Source: Acaryochloridaceae cyanobacterium SU_2_1
GTDB taxonomy: Bacteria; Cyanobacteriota; Cyanobacteriia; Thermosynechococcales; Thermosynechococcaceae
Reading direction: 5' to 3'
Assembly (NCBI GenBank): GCA_012030735.1
Contig: JAAUUW010000011.1
Location: 1-37,623, forward strand
Length of the DNA: 37,623 bases
Positions 1 through 8,947 of this stretch are shown here, one piece after another; position 1 is the stretch's first letter; every line of letters starts with the position of its first letter. The notes under the pieces were generated by a model, which was given only the letters and a program-made list of their open reading frames with translations, did no database searches and had not been told where the DNA came from. The position numbers and the translations under genes were made by a program.

Positions 1-333
1 TTTTCTGCCACCCTGTCTGCATCCTCATGTCCTCCAAGCTCAGGTTTCGCTCATCGTAGCTGAATATGGACTAACTGCTTAGAACCTCCATCTGGCAATG
101 CCTCCATGACTTAACGTGAAAAGTCAGGTCACTGTCCAGGTCCTGATCACTGAACGTTGAAATGACCAAAATTAGAGACGTTGCTTATCAAAATCTCTGC
201 TTGGCAAGATCCCGCTGTTAGCTTGCTGGGGAGGCCCTCCTCTCTTGGAACCTGCTATCCTTGCTTTCCCTTAATCTGATTTAATGCAAGTGTCATCGCT
301 TTTATTGAATCGATCCTAATAAGGGGACTCATT
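1..333. other. Upstream region of sodA, no gene seen
   Basis: I see no convincing gene on either strand here. A short minus-strand reading frame overlaps the start of sodA but resembles nothing known. The last bases hold a good ribosome-binding site for sodA, AAGGGGA about six bases before the ATG. The promoter must lie in this stretch, but no clear -10/-35 pair stands out. Confidence 0.6.
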
Positions 334-1098
334 ATGCGTTTTAAATTGCCTCGGATTCTATTCTGTCTCTGGGTGATGGTTAGTGTTCTGACTGTGCAGG
401 GCGCCCAACTGCCTGATGCTTGGTTCGGTATGGCCGGTGATGGTAATGCGATCGCAGCTCCCCTGCTTGCTGCGGCCAATTCAAAATTCACGGTACCGCC
501 CCTACCCTATGCCTATGACGCCTTGAGTCCGTACATTGATGCCCAAACGATGACCATTCACCATGACAAGCATCATGGTGCCTATGTGACCAACTTAAAT
601 AAGGCCATTGGCCAATATCCAAATTTAGCGGGTCGCCCTATTGAGGATCTATTAGCGAATTTAGAGAATTTACCAGAGGAGATCCGCAGCTCTGTGCGCA
701 ATAACGGCGGTGGCCATGCTAACCACAGCTTATTTTGGAGCAGTATGGCTCCCCAAGCGGGTGGACAGCCCCAAGGAGAACTGGCCCAAGCGATTGACAG
801 CAGCTTTGGTAGCTTTGATCAGTTTAAGCTCAACTTCAACAAAGCAGGGATGGCTCGGTTTGGCAGTGGTTGGGTTTGGTTGATTTTGGATCAGAAAGGT
901 AACTTGGCAATTACCAGTACTACCAATCAAGATAGCCCGATTTTAGAGGGTCAGATACCCTTGTTGGGGAATGATGTCTGGGAACATGCTTATTATTTGA
1001 CCTATCAGAATCGTCGAGGAGACTATCTGAATGCTTGGTGGAATCTGGTGAATTGGGCGGAAATTAACCAGCGATACTTGGCCGCAAGTCAGTCTTAA
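334..1098 (+). CDS. sodA: Exported/membrane-anchored Mn superoxide dismutase
   Basis: Superoxide dismutase of the Fe/Mn family, converting superoxide to oxygen and peroxide. Residues 1-25 form a basic start plus a hydrophobic segment, so the enzyme is probably exported or anchored. The catalytic domain starts near residue 51. The four metal ligands are visible: His76 (IHHDKHH), His131 ([10 protein letters not shown]), Asp214 and His218 (NDVWEHAYY). The GGHANH context and the TTNQDSP segment match the Mn type and not the Fe type, where the key Gln sits elsewhere. The ATG is preceded by AAGGGGA. The gene is intact and its stop overlaps the stop of convergent prmA by four bases. Manganese specificity is inferred from motifs. 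Confidence 0.93.
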   Translation: MRFKLPRILFCLWVMVSVLTVQGAQLPDAWFGMAGDGNAIAAPLLAAANSKFTVPPLPYAYDALSPYIDAQTMTIHHDKHHGAYVTNLNKAIGQYPNLAGRPIEDLLANLENLPEEIRSSVRNNGGGHANHSLFWSSMAPQAGGQPQGELAQAIDSSFGSFDQFKLNFNKAGMARFGSGWVWLILDQKGNLAITSTTNQDSPILEGQIPLLGNDVWEHAYYLTYQNRRGDYLNAWWNLVNWAEINQRYLAASQS

Positions 1099-2061
1099 CC
1101 CAACTCTGGCCCTGGATAATCGATCACCAAACAGCACCAATCATGTTGATAATCGGTTCGCAAAACTTGCCAGCCATGCTGGTCTAAGGCTGTAAGGATA
1201 GGGGGAACTTGACTGGCTAAGATTCCGCTCAAGATTCCCCAGCTACCGGGCTGCGTGATGCTTGCAAATTGCGGGATCAACTCCAATATCACAGGGGCCA
1301 AAATATTTGCAGCAAAAACCTTGCACTGGTCCTGGCAATAGTTCTGCGAGGGTTTCAAGACTGCCTGAGGCAACGATCATCTGGGTTGTCGATAGGCCAT
1401 TTAACTGGCGGCTATCTTGGGCAGCGCCCACGGCGAGCAGATCGGTGTCTACTCCATAGGCTTTTTGAGCGCCCAATAGCAGGGCTGCGATCGCAAGAAT
1501 TCCTGAGCCACAACCAATATCAGCAATAATTTGGGATTGGCTAGGATCAATCTGAAGTTGACGCTCCAAGGCTTGTAGACAGAGTTGAGTCGTGGCATGG
1601 GTTCCCGTGCCAAAGGCCACCCCTGGATTTAGCTGGAGAACGAGCCGATCGGTGTTCTCTGGCCTTGGCAGCCAGGCTGGATTAATCAATAATCGTTCAC
1701 CCACTGCTTGAGGATGCCAATACTGTTTCCAGTCCTCGGCCCAATCCTCTTCGGCAATTTGTCGCCAAGTAACCTGGGGCGGGGGTTCGCCCAAGGCCAT
1801 GGCATCTTGGCGCAGGCAGGTTGCCATGGGGGCCAACTCCGCCTCCTCTATTTGGTAGCAGGGCAAATAACTTTTAACGGATAAGGCTTCAGCAATGTGC
1901 TGACTGGCCATACCTTGACAGCCCATCTCTTGTAACCGCCAAAACAGGCTCTCCTCTAGGGCCAGAGATCCGACCACTTCAATCTCCCACCATTGATTGA
2001 GCCGTGGGCCTGAAGAGAGATCGGGCTGGACTGTAGAGGGAAGTCCCTCAGGATTAGCCAT
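1095..2061 (-). CDS. prmA: Ribosomal protein L11 methyltransferase, one frameshift
   Basis: PrmA-type SAM-dependent methyltransferase that trimethylates ribosomal protein L11. The SAM-binding motif [20 protein letters not shown] is intact in the first segment (2061 down to about 1319). The family motif [14 protein letters not shown] lies in the second (about 1313 down to 1095). The two frames join if one A is removed from the A5 run at 1314-1318, reading [13 protein letters not shown] and giving about 321 residues, normal for cyanobacterial PrmA. The break is therefore a single inserted base, probably a sequencing error. The ATG lies two bases after the serA stop, so serA and prmA are probably one transcript. 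Confidence 0.88.
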
Positions 2062-2063
2062 GC

Positions 2064-3643
2064 CTATAAATTAACAATATAGGCATCACGAATTCCCTCT
2101 ACATGGGTAATTCCTGCCAGGACACCCTCGGGTAGAGGATCATCCAAACTTAACACCATTACCGCTGATCCCCGCACTAGCTTGCGACCCACCTGCATAC
2201 TGGCTATATTGACGTTAAAGCTCCCCAGCTGAGAGCCAATTTGGCCAATGATCCCAGGCATATCACGGTGAACTGTCAATAACATATGACGGGTAGGGGC
2301 CACGTTGATGGGAAAGTCATCAATATCCGTAATCCGAATCTCTTCAGCGCCCAAAAGGGCACCTGTTACAGAGCGAGTCTCAGAGGGACCCTTGGCAGAT
2401 AAATGAATCGAACCTGCATAGTCCCGAATCGAGGCATCGCGGGTTTCAATCACTCGAATGCCCCGATCCTTGGCTTCAATAGCCGCATTGACATAATTGA
2501 CTCGCTCTCGCAAGGCGGGCGACAACAGACCCTTAAGGGCTGCCACCACAATGGGCTGACTATCATTGGACGCCAGCTCCCCTTGCAAGCGCACATCTAG
2601 AGATTCAATCCGTCCCCCGGCCAGTTGGCCCACCAGATTGCCCAGGGTTTCAGCGAGGAGCATATAGGGTTTGAGTTTCTCTAATACATCAGGTCGTAAC
2701 CCTGGAATATTGACCGCTGAACGGGCGGGCAATCCTAGCAATACATCACGGATCTGCTCCGCCACATCTAGGGCAACATTCAATTGAGCTTCTTCTGTAG
2801 AGGCGCCCAAATGGGGGGTTAAGATCACATCCTGCTGTAAATGACATAGGGGCGAGTCGCCTAGGGGCTCATTGGCATAAACATCTAGGGCCGCTGCTGC
2901 AATTTGTCCAGACTCAAGCGCTGCTGCTAAGGCTTGTTCGTCAATAATTCCACCCCGAGCGCAGTTGATGATCCGGGCGGTGGGCTTCATTTTTGCTAAG
3001 GTTTCGGCATTGATCAGATTTTGGGTTTCTGGGGTCTTGGGTAAATGTAAGGTCATGTAATCTGACTCTCGAAACAGAAAGTCCAATTCCACTAACCGAC
3101 AACCCAATTGTTCGGCCCGCTCCTTCGAGAGAAAGGGATCATAGGCAAGCAATTTCATGCCCATGGCTCGAGCAACAGTGGCCACATGGGAGCCAATTTT
3201 GCCTAGGCCAAGAATGCCTAAGGTTTTTTTGTAGACTTCTACGCCGGTAAATTTTTTGCGCTCCCATTTGCCGGCCTTAACGGATTGATTGGCATCAGGA
3301 ATATGGCGCGATAGAGACATCATCAAGGCTAAGGCATGTTCAGCGGCGGCAATGGTGTTACCCTCAGGAGAGTTGACGACAACGATGCCTTTGCGAGTGG
3401 CGGCGGGCACATCGACGTTATCAACTCCAACGCCTGCACGACCAATGATTTTAGTTGGGTGGCGGCTTCGATCACCGCTTCGGTTACCTGCGTGCTTGAT
3501 CGAATCATCAAGGCATCGTATTCAGGAATAATTTGAATGAGCTGGTCTGGGGTGAGATCTGTCTTGACATCGACTTGGGCAACTTGACCCAGCAGGTCAA
3601 TGCCCGACTGATCGATGGAATCTGAAACGAGAACCTTGGGCAT
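2064..3643 (-). CDS. serA: D-3-phosphoglycerate dehydrogenase, one frameshift
   Basis: First enzyme of serine synthesis, oxidising 3-phosphoglycerate with NAD. The order is N-terminal substrate domain, NAD-binding fold (GILGLGKIGSHVA), catalytic segments CARGGIIDE and TPHLGASTEEAQ, an intervening domain and a C-terminal ACT domain (HRDMPGIIGQIGSQLGSFNVNIASMQVGR). The frame breaks after TQLK near 3449-3452. Adding one base to the T4 run restores KIIGRAGVGVDNVDVPAATR, the expected family sequence, and a protein of about 526 residues. A single missing base, probably an error, explains the break. The ACT domain suggests possible allosteric control. The gene heads a serA-prmA pair. Confidence 0.93.
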
Positions 3644-3767
3644 AGTTGACTAGGATAGTGATGGGGCAAGGGTTAGAGTTATATAAAGGGACAAGTGATT
3701 CCGGAAGGAAAGGTTTACTTGCCTCAGATGGTCATTCTACAAGAACCATTCGGTAAAGCCTAGGGTA

Positions 3768-5155
3768 ATGGATAAATTTAGCGTGGAGCCTGAACGTATT
3801 CAGGTTTTGAATCGACAGCCGATCCAAGCCGGTGATTATGTTTTGTACTGGATGCAGCAATCCCAACGGGCCACAGATAACCATGCCTTGGAATATGCGA
3901 TTCAACAAGCTAATTTGCTCGCCAAGCCAGTGTTGGTTTGCTTTGGGCTCATGGCTGATTATCCTGAGTCTAATTGGCGTCATTACACCTTTATGTTGGA
4001 GGGTTTGCAAGAGACGGAGCAAGCTCTGGTGAAGCGCGGCATTAAGTTTGTTTGTCGCTATGGCTATCCTGACCAACTGGCTTTGGAGTTAGGGCAAGGG
4101 GCCGCTTTGATAGTCTGCGATCGCGGTTACCTGCGCTTCCAGCGTCAATGGCGCGATCGCCTCGCTCAAGCAGCTCCCTGTTCCCTCATTCAAGTCGAGT
4201 CCGAGGTGGTGGTGCCTGTGGAAACAGCCTCCAGTAAAGCTAACTATGCTGCGCGCACCCTAAGGCCACGCATCCATCGTCATCTGGATCGATTTCTGCG
4301 CGGCTTAGATCCGACGCCGGTCCAGCATTCATCCTTAACCTTAGAAATTCAGGGCTTAGATCTCAGCAATATTGAGGCCGTCTTGTCGAAGTTATCTCTC
4401 GATCGAAAGGTGCCCCCTGTCAGCAGCCTTTTTCGGGGAGGAACAACGATTGGCAAGCAAGTTTTGGCCCAGTTTTTAAAGCATTCCTTTACCCATTACG
4501 CCGCACATCGCAACCAGCCTCAGACAAATGATCTTTCCTATATGAGTCAATATCTGCATTTGGCCAAATTTCTCCCCTCTATCTGGCCTTACAGATTCAA
4601 GGGCAAAGCGAAGCTGCCCTGCCTAATATTGAGACCTATCTCGAAGAATTAATCATCCGGCGGGAGCTAGCCATGAACTTCGTCTATTACACCCCCGATT
4701 ATGACGCCTATAGTTGTTTACCGAGCTGGGCGCAAAAAACTCTCGATCAACATCGTCATGATCCCAGATTGCCTTGCTATAGTCTAGAACAACTGGACCT
4801 AGCCACCACAGAGGACCCCTACTGGAATGCAGCCATGCGGGAAATGAAATATACGGGATATATGCATAATTACATGCGGATGTATTGGGGCAAAAAAATT
4901 CTAGAGTGGACAGAGAGCCCCGAGGCTGCCTTTCAGCGCATTTTGTTCCTTAATAATAAGTATTTTCTAGATGGCCGAGATCCAAATTCTTACGCAGGAG
5001 CGGCTTGGATTTTTGGGGTTCATGATCGAGGTTGGCGTGAACGTCCGATTTTCGGTACGGTTCGCTATATGGCAGCCAGCGGGCTGCGCCGCAAATGTGA
5101 TATCGATGCCTATGTCCGGAAGGTGGATCAAAGGGTTCAGCCCTTTCTGGCTTGA
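3768..5155 (+). CDS. Class II DNA photolyase, one frameshift
   Basis: Deoxyribodipyrimidine photolyase of class II (microbial, plant and animal CPD type), a flavoprotein that repairs UV-induced pyrimidine dimers in light. The N-terminal Rossmann-like part contains GDYVLYWMQQSQRATDNHAL. The FAD-binding helical part contains ELIIRRELAMNFVYY and YTGYMHNYMRMYWGKKILEW, both class II hallmarks, and ends with WIFGVHDRGWRERPIFGTVRYM. The frame breaks at TTT 4559-4561. One added T gives YLHFGQISPLYLALQIQG and a protein of about 462 residues. The first segment runs to about 4561, and the second frame continues through the ATG at 4673, which is internal and not a start. Confidence 0.9.
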
Positions 5156-5191
5156 TTTTTGGTGTTGACCTTCCTTAAGTCGCCTTCGATA

Positions 5192-5207
5192 AAGGGGTTA
5201 GCCCCTT
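5192..5207 (+). terminator. Small hairpin between photolyase and JAMM genes
   Basis: AAGGGG and CCCCTT arms flank a four-base loop TTAG. There is no T tract after it, so this is only a weak candidate for ending photolyase transcription or shaping the leader of the next gene. Confidence 0.3.
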
Positions 5208-5262
5208 GATAGGGCTATTCTCTCTGCCTTTTCAGGCAAACTCTAAGGAATGGAATGCTGCT

Positions 5263-5775
5263 ATGCTAACTCTGACTTCCGCTCAAATTGATCAGATCAA
5301 AACCCATGCCGAAGCCTGTTATCCCCAGGAATGTTGTGGATTGCTCTTGGGTATCATCGAAGGGTTGCCCGACCATCCCCAAAAGATACTCTATGCCTTA
5401 CAGCCTACAGATAATGTTTGGGATACCCAGACAGACCCCTGCAGGCGTGGGGATGATCACCCAGACTTGACCCTGACCACGGCTCGACGCTATCGCATTG
5501 CCCCCCAGGATTTACTTCAGGCTCAAAAATACGCACGTCTTCAGGGTTGGGATATTATAGGAATCTACCACTCCCATCCTGACCAAATAGCAGTACCCTC
5601 AGAATGCGATCGCCAAGGAGCCTGGCCACAGTATTCCTATCTCATTGTTGCTGTCGAAGGCGGCACCGCCCATGAGATTCAAAACTGGGTATTAAATGAT
5701 CAGCATCAGTTTCAACTTGAAGCCATGATTCTCAGCCAGGATGCAACCTTGTCTAACCTTGAAGCATCTCCTTAA
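5263..5775 (+). CDS. JAMM/Mov34 (M67) family metalloprotease
   Basis: Zinc metalloprotease of the JAB1/MPN/Mov34 group. The JAMM signature is complete: Glu in PQECCGLLLG near residue 25, then His-Ser-His, seven residues, Ser, two residues, Asp in YHSHPDQIAVPSECD. Bacterial members such as Mec+ of Mycobacterium release a sulfur-carrying ubiquitin-like protein or trim its C-terminus. I place the start at ATG 5263, which follows AAGGAATGG, giving about 170 residues and the usual MLTLT start. An upstream start at 5206 would add an unconserved tail. The moeB-rhodanese gene starts 53 bases downstream on the same strand, supporting a role in sulfur transfer. No sulfur-carrier gene lies in the window. 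Confidence 0.87.
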   Translation: MLTLTSAQIDQIKTHAEACYPQECCGLLLGIIEGLPDHPQKILYALQPTDNVWDTQTDPCRRGDDHPDLTLTTARRYRIAPQDLLQAQKYARLQGWDIIGIYHSHPDQIAVPSECDRQGAWPQYSYLIVAVEGGTAHEIQNWVLNDQHQFQLEAMILSQDATLSNLEASP

Positions 5776-5828
5776 ATGTCTGATTGACCCTTATCACTTC
5801 ATCTCTGGATGTCAAGATATTTCCCATC

Positions 5829-7000
5829 ATGCTCAACCTCAATCTAGATCAGATCGACCTTACCAAGGCAGAATACGAGCAGTATTCCCGTCATTTAATT
5901 CTGCCTGAGGTGGGTTTAGAAGGGCAAAAACGCTTAAAAGCTACCAGTATTCTCTGTGTCGGCACCGGAGGACTAGGTTCGCCCCTATTACTTTATTTAG
6001 CTGCTGCGGGTATCGGTCGACTCGGAATTGTGGATAACGATGTAGTGGATCATTCTAACTTGCAGCGTCAGGTGATCCATGGCACCTCTTGGGTGAACAA
6101 GCCCAAAATTGAATCTGCCAAACATCGCATCTTAGAGATTAATCCCTTCTGTCAAGTGGATCTCTATCCGACCTGGCTCACCTCGGAGAACGCCTTAGAA
6201 ATCGCCGCACCCTACGATATTGTCATTGACGGAACTGATAATTTCCGACTCGTTATCTTGTCAATGATGCCTGTGTGTTACTCAATAAGCCCAATGTCTA
6301 TGGTTCAATTTATCGGTTTGAGGGGCAGGCCACAGTCTTTAACTACGAAGGGGGGCCCAATTATCGCGATCTCTATCCTGAACCCCCACCCCCAGGCTTA
6401 GTGCCCTCCTGCGCTGAAGGAGGGGTCTTGGGGGTTTTACCAGGCATTATTGGTGTGATTCAAGCGACCGAAGCCCTTAAAATAGTTTTGGGCCAAGGCA
6501 CGACCTTAAGCGGGCGACTCTTGTTATTTAATGCCCTGGATATGAAGTTTCGGGAGTTGACCCTACGGCCCAATCCCATTCGGCCGGTGATTGAAAAACT
6601 GATTGATTACCAAGAATTCTGTGGCATTCCACAGGCCCAAGCCGCTGAAGCAGCCCAACAAGCAAATATGGAAGAAATCACAGTCCAAGAACTCAAAACT
6701 TTGATCGATAGCGATGTCCAGGATTTTGTCCTCTTAGATGTTCGAAATCCCAATGAACATGAGATTGCCCGCATCCCCGGATCGGTTTTGGTTCCCTTAG
6801 CAGAGATTGAAAGTGGTGAAGGGATTCCGAAGGTGAAAGAACTCTTGAATGGTCATCGTCTGATTGTGCATTGCAAAATGGGTGGACGCTCAGCAAAGGC
6901 ATTGGGGTTCTTGCAAGCAGCGGGAATCATGGGCACTAATGTCAAGGGAGGCATTCAGGCATGGAGCCAGGAAATTGATGCATCGGTCCCTGAGTATTAA
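5829..7000 (+). CDS. moeB: MoeB/MoeZ-type adenylyltransferase with rhodanese domain, one frameshift
   Basis: E1-like enzyme that adenylates the C-terminus of a sulfur-carrier protein, fused to a rhodanese domain that supplies sulfur. Seen: nucleotide-binding CVGTGGLGSPLLLYLAAAG, the DNDVVDHSNLQRQ segment, catalytic-Cys region LVPSCAEGGVLGVLPG, and a C-terminal rhodanese domain with active Cys in IVHCKMGGRSAKA. The CxxC zinc pair of classic MoeB is replaced by YRDLYPEPPPPG. The frame breaks at CC 6245-6246. One added C gives DNFPTRYLVNDACVLLNKPNV and about 390 residues, the usual size. I chose ATG 5829 (MLNLNLDQIDL). The JAMM protease gene immediately upstream probably acts in the same pathway. 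Confidence 0.9.
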
Positions 7001-7438
7001 AGGGCGAACCCGATGATATTGATCTACTCAAGATTGCTTTACTGGGAAGGTGATGGTCAGAATTTGTTGATCGGCCTCTAAGCTGCCACACCCAATTCGT
7101 GTCGATTGGTAAACAGACCCAGAGCCATATCATGGATCTCACGGCCCCTAGAACAGCAGATTGTTCTGGGGGCTCATTGCTTGCTGTCCAATCCAAGCTG
7201 TTTATCTTCGGTCTCCTGAATTTTAGAGAGGACTTGAAAAATTCTCTAGAAGTCTTGCCTGATAAGATTACAGCCAAGTCATTGGCGAATCTCTTCAGGG
7301 TTGTGAGTGATTGTTAAATATTAACTTATGTTATAAATTATAATTATTTATAACAGTAAAATTTTTTTTCAATAGAAGCAAGGTAAGCCTTCGAGGCTAA
7401 AGACCTTAGCAGAATTTCTCAGAACAGTTTCTGGGGGG
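7001..7438. other. Intergenic region upstream of the RpaB-like gene
   Basis: No supported gene. A 72-codon plus-strand frame at 7099-7317 resembles nothing and has no ribosome-binding site. The last 120 bases are very AT-rich and contain the inverted repeat listed at 7331-7353, so this part is probably the promoter of the regulator gene. Confidence 0.5.
7331..7353. promoter_or_regulatory. AT-rich inverted repeat upstream of RpaB-like gene
   Basis: Perfect eight-base arms TTATAAAT and ATTTATAA are separated by seven bases. It lies about 90-110 bases before the likely start of the response regulator and could be a protein-binding site or simply AT-rich promoter DNA. Confidence 0.3.
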
Positions 7439-8236
7439 TTGTCTAGCATAAATTTTGCTTTAAATCATGGAGATAAACGTCCTTTGGTCAGGCAACATAA
7501 GATTTTGGTGGTTGATGACGAAGCAACCATTCGGCGGATTTTAGCAACCCGTTTATCGATGGTGGGGTATGAGGTTGTTGTGGCTGCTGATGGCTTAGAG
7601 GCCCTAGATTTATTTCAATCAGCTGAGCCTGACCTGATTGTTCTAGATGTGATGATGCCTAGGATGAATGGGCTAGAGGTTTGCCAAGAGCTACGCAAGC
7701 ACACAGGTATCCCTATTATTATGCTGACTGCTTTGGGTGATGTGAGCGATCGCATCAAAGGGTTAGAGCTAGGGGCCGATGATTATTTACCCAAACCCTT
7801 TTCTCCAAAAGAGCTAGAAAGCCGCATTCAAGCTATTCTGCGACGGACAATGCCTGCTGCAGGGCTGCAGGGTAAGAGGCCGGAGGACAGACCAGACCCC
7901 GCGATTATCGAGATCGGGCCGTTGCGCATCGAAACCCATAAGCGTCAAGTTTATCTGAATAATCAACGCATTCAACTGACGGGCATTGAATTCGATGTGC
8001 TCAAACTGTTGGTCTCTAAGGCTGGACAAACAGTGTCACGCTCAGATATTTTGCAGCAAGTCTGGGGTTATTCAGCCAATCACTATGCTGATCTGCGGGT
8101 TGTGGATGTCAATGTATCGCGATTGCGCTCCAAAATTGGGGATAGTTCCAAGCAACCGAAATATATTCATACGGACTGGGGAATTGGGTATTTTTTTCAG
8201 AAGATTAGGCAATCAGCAGAGCAAGTGATGTGCTGA
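7439..8236 (+). CDS. RpaB-like OmpR-family response regulator
   Basis: Two-component regulator with an N-terminal receiver (phospho-acceptor Asp70 in LIVLDVMMPRMNG, Lys in LPKPFSPKE) and a C-terminal OmpR-type winged helix. The receiver closely resembles RpaB, the essential light- and stress-responsive regulator that binds HLR1 sites (IIMLTALGDVSDRIKGLELGADDY). The DNA-binding half is more divergent (THKRQVYLNNQRIQLTGIEF, ending TDWGIGYFFQKI), so it may be a second RpaB-type paralogue. The only in-frame start near 7439 is TTG with no clear ribosome-binding site. An ATG at 7467 would give the short N-terminus usual for RpaB if one base is missing near 7484. The start is therefore uncertain. 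Confidence 0.8.
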   Translation: MSSINFALNHGDKRPLVRQHKILVVDDEATIRRILATRLSMVGYEVVVAADGLEALDLFQSAEPDLIVLDVMMPRMNGLEVCQELRKHTGIPIIMLTALGDVSDRIKGLELGADDYLPKPFSPKELESRIQAILRRTMPAAGLQGKRPEDRPDPAIIEIGPLRIETHKRQVYLNNQRIQLTGIEFDVLKLLVSKAGQTVSRSDILQQVWGYSANHYADLRVVDVNVSRLRSKIGDSSKQPKYIHTDWGIGYFFQKIRQSAEQVMC

Positions 8237-8272
8237 GAAGCGTTTAATTTTAGGGTCGTTTCTGGGGGCTAT

Positions 8273-8947
8273 TTATTCGCGCAGCACATAGCCAACACCA
8301 CGCACTGTCTGAATGAGGCGCTTCTCTTGATTTTCTTCTAACTTGAGGCGCAGATAGCGAATATAAACTTCGATGATATTGGAATCACCCATAAAGTCAT
8401 AGCCCCAAACCTGTTCTAAGATGCGATCACGAGTTAGCACTTGGCGCGGATGCATCATTAAATAGACCAGTAGATCAAATTCCTTGGCTGTTAACTCAAT
8501 GGCCCGTTCTTGGCGGAAGATTTCGCGGGTACGCTGATTGAGTGTGAGATCGGAAAACTCTAGCAGGTCGGGATCTTCTTCGTGGGTGCGGCGTAAATGC
8601 GCCCGTACCCTAGCCAGTAATTCCTCAATGCTAAAGGGTTTGACCATATAGTCATCAGCCCCGGCGTCAAGACCTTCGACGCGATCGCTAATTTCATCCT
8701 TAGCCGTCAGTAAAATTACTGGAACCTTATCACCCGTGGTCCGCAACCGGCGGCAGACCTCTAAACCCGACAGGCCAGGTAGCATCCAATCAAGCAAAAT
8801 CAGATCCGGTTGAGATTCCCGAGCCATCGTTAATCCGCCCATGCCATCACTCGCCACCGTGACCTGATATCCCTCATGGGTGAGTTCCATCTCCACAAAC
8901 TGAGCTAACTTGGCTTCATCTTCTACTACAAGAATATGTGCTGTCAT
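8273..8947 (-). CDS. OmpR-family response regulator paired with sensor kinase
   Basis: A 224-residue response regulator. The receiver covers residues 1-120 with Asp53 in LLDWMLPGLSG and Lys in MVKPFSIEELLARVRAHLRR. The winged-helix effector domain ends VRGVGYVLRE. Its ATG overlaps the stop of the upstream sensor-kinase gene by four bases (ATGA), so the two are co-transcribed and translationally coupled, and almost certainly form a cognate pair. The general make-up is that of common cyanobacterial regulators such as the ManR/RppA type, but I cannot assign a specific name. The gene is intact and is the last of the minus-strand set starting with the lipoprotein. Confidence 0.9.
   Translation of the reverse strand: MTAHILVVEDEAKLAQFVEMELTHEGYQVTVASDGMGGLTMARESQPDLILLDWMLPGLSGLEVCRRLRTTGDKVPVILLTAKDEISDRVEGLDAGADDYMVKPFSIEELLARVRAHLRRTHEEDPDLLEFSDLTLNQRTREIFRQERAIELTAKEFDLLVYLMMHPRQVLTRDRILEQVWGYDFMGDSNIIEVYIRYLRLKLEENQEKRLIQTVRGVGYVLRE

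Noticed and set aside
4673-5155. Separate 160-residue gene starting MNFVYY
   Set aside because: It is the C-terminal part of the photolyase; repair of one T at 4559-4561 joins it to the upstream segment.
7099-7317. Open frame of 72 codons upstream of the RpaB-like gene
   Set aside because: GTG start without ribosome-binding site, no recognisable sequence, and lies in the promoter region.
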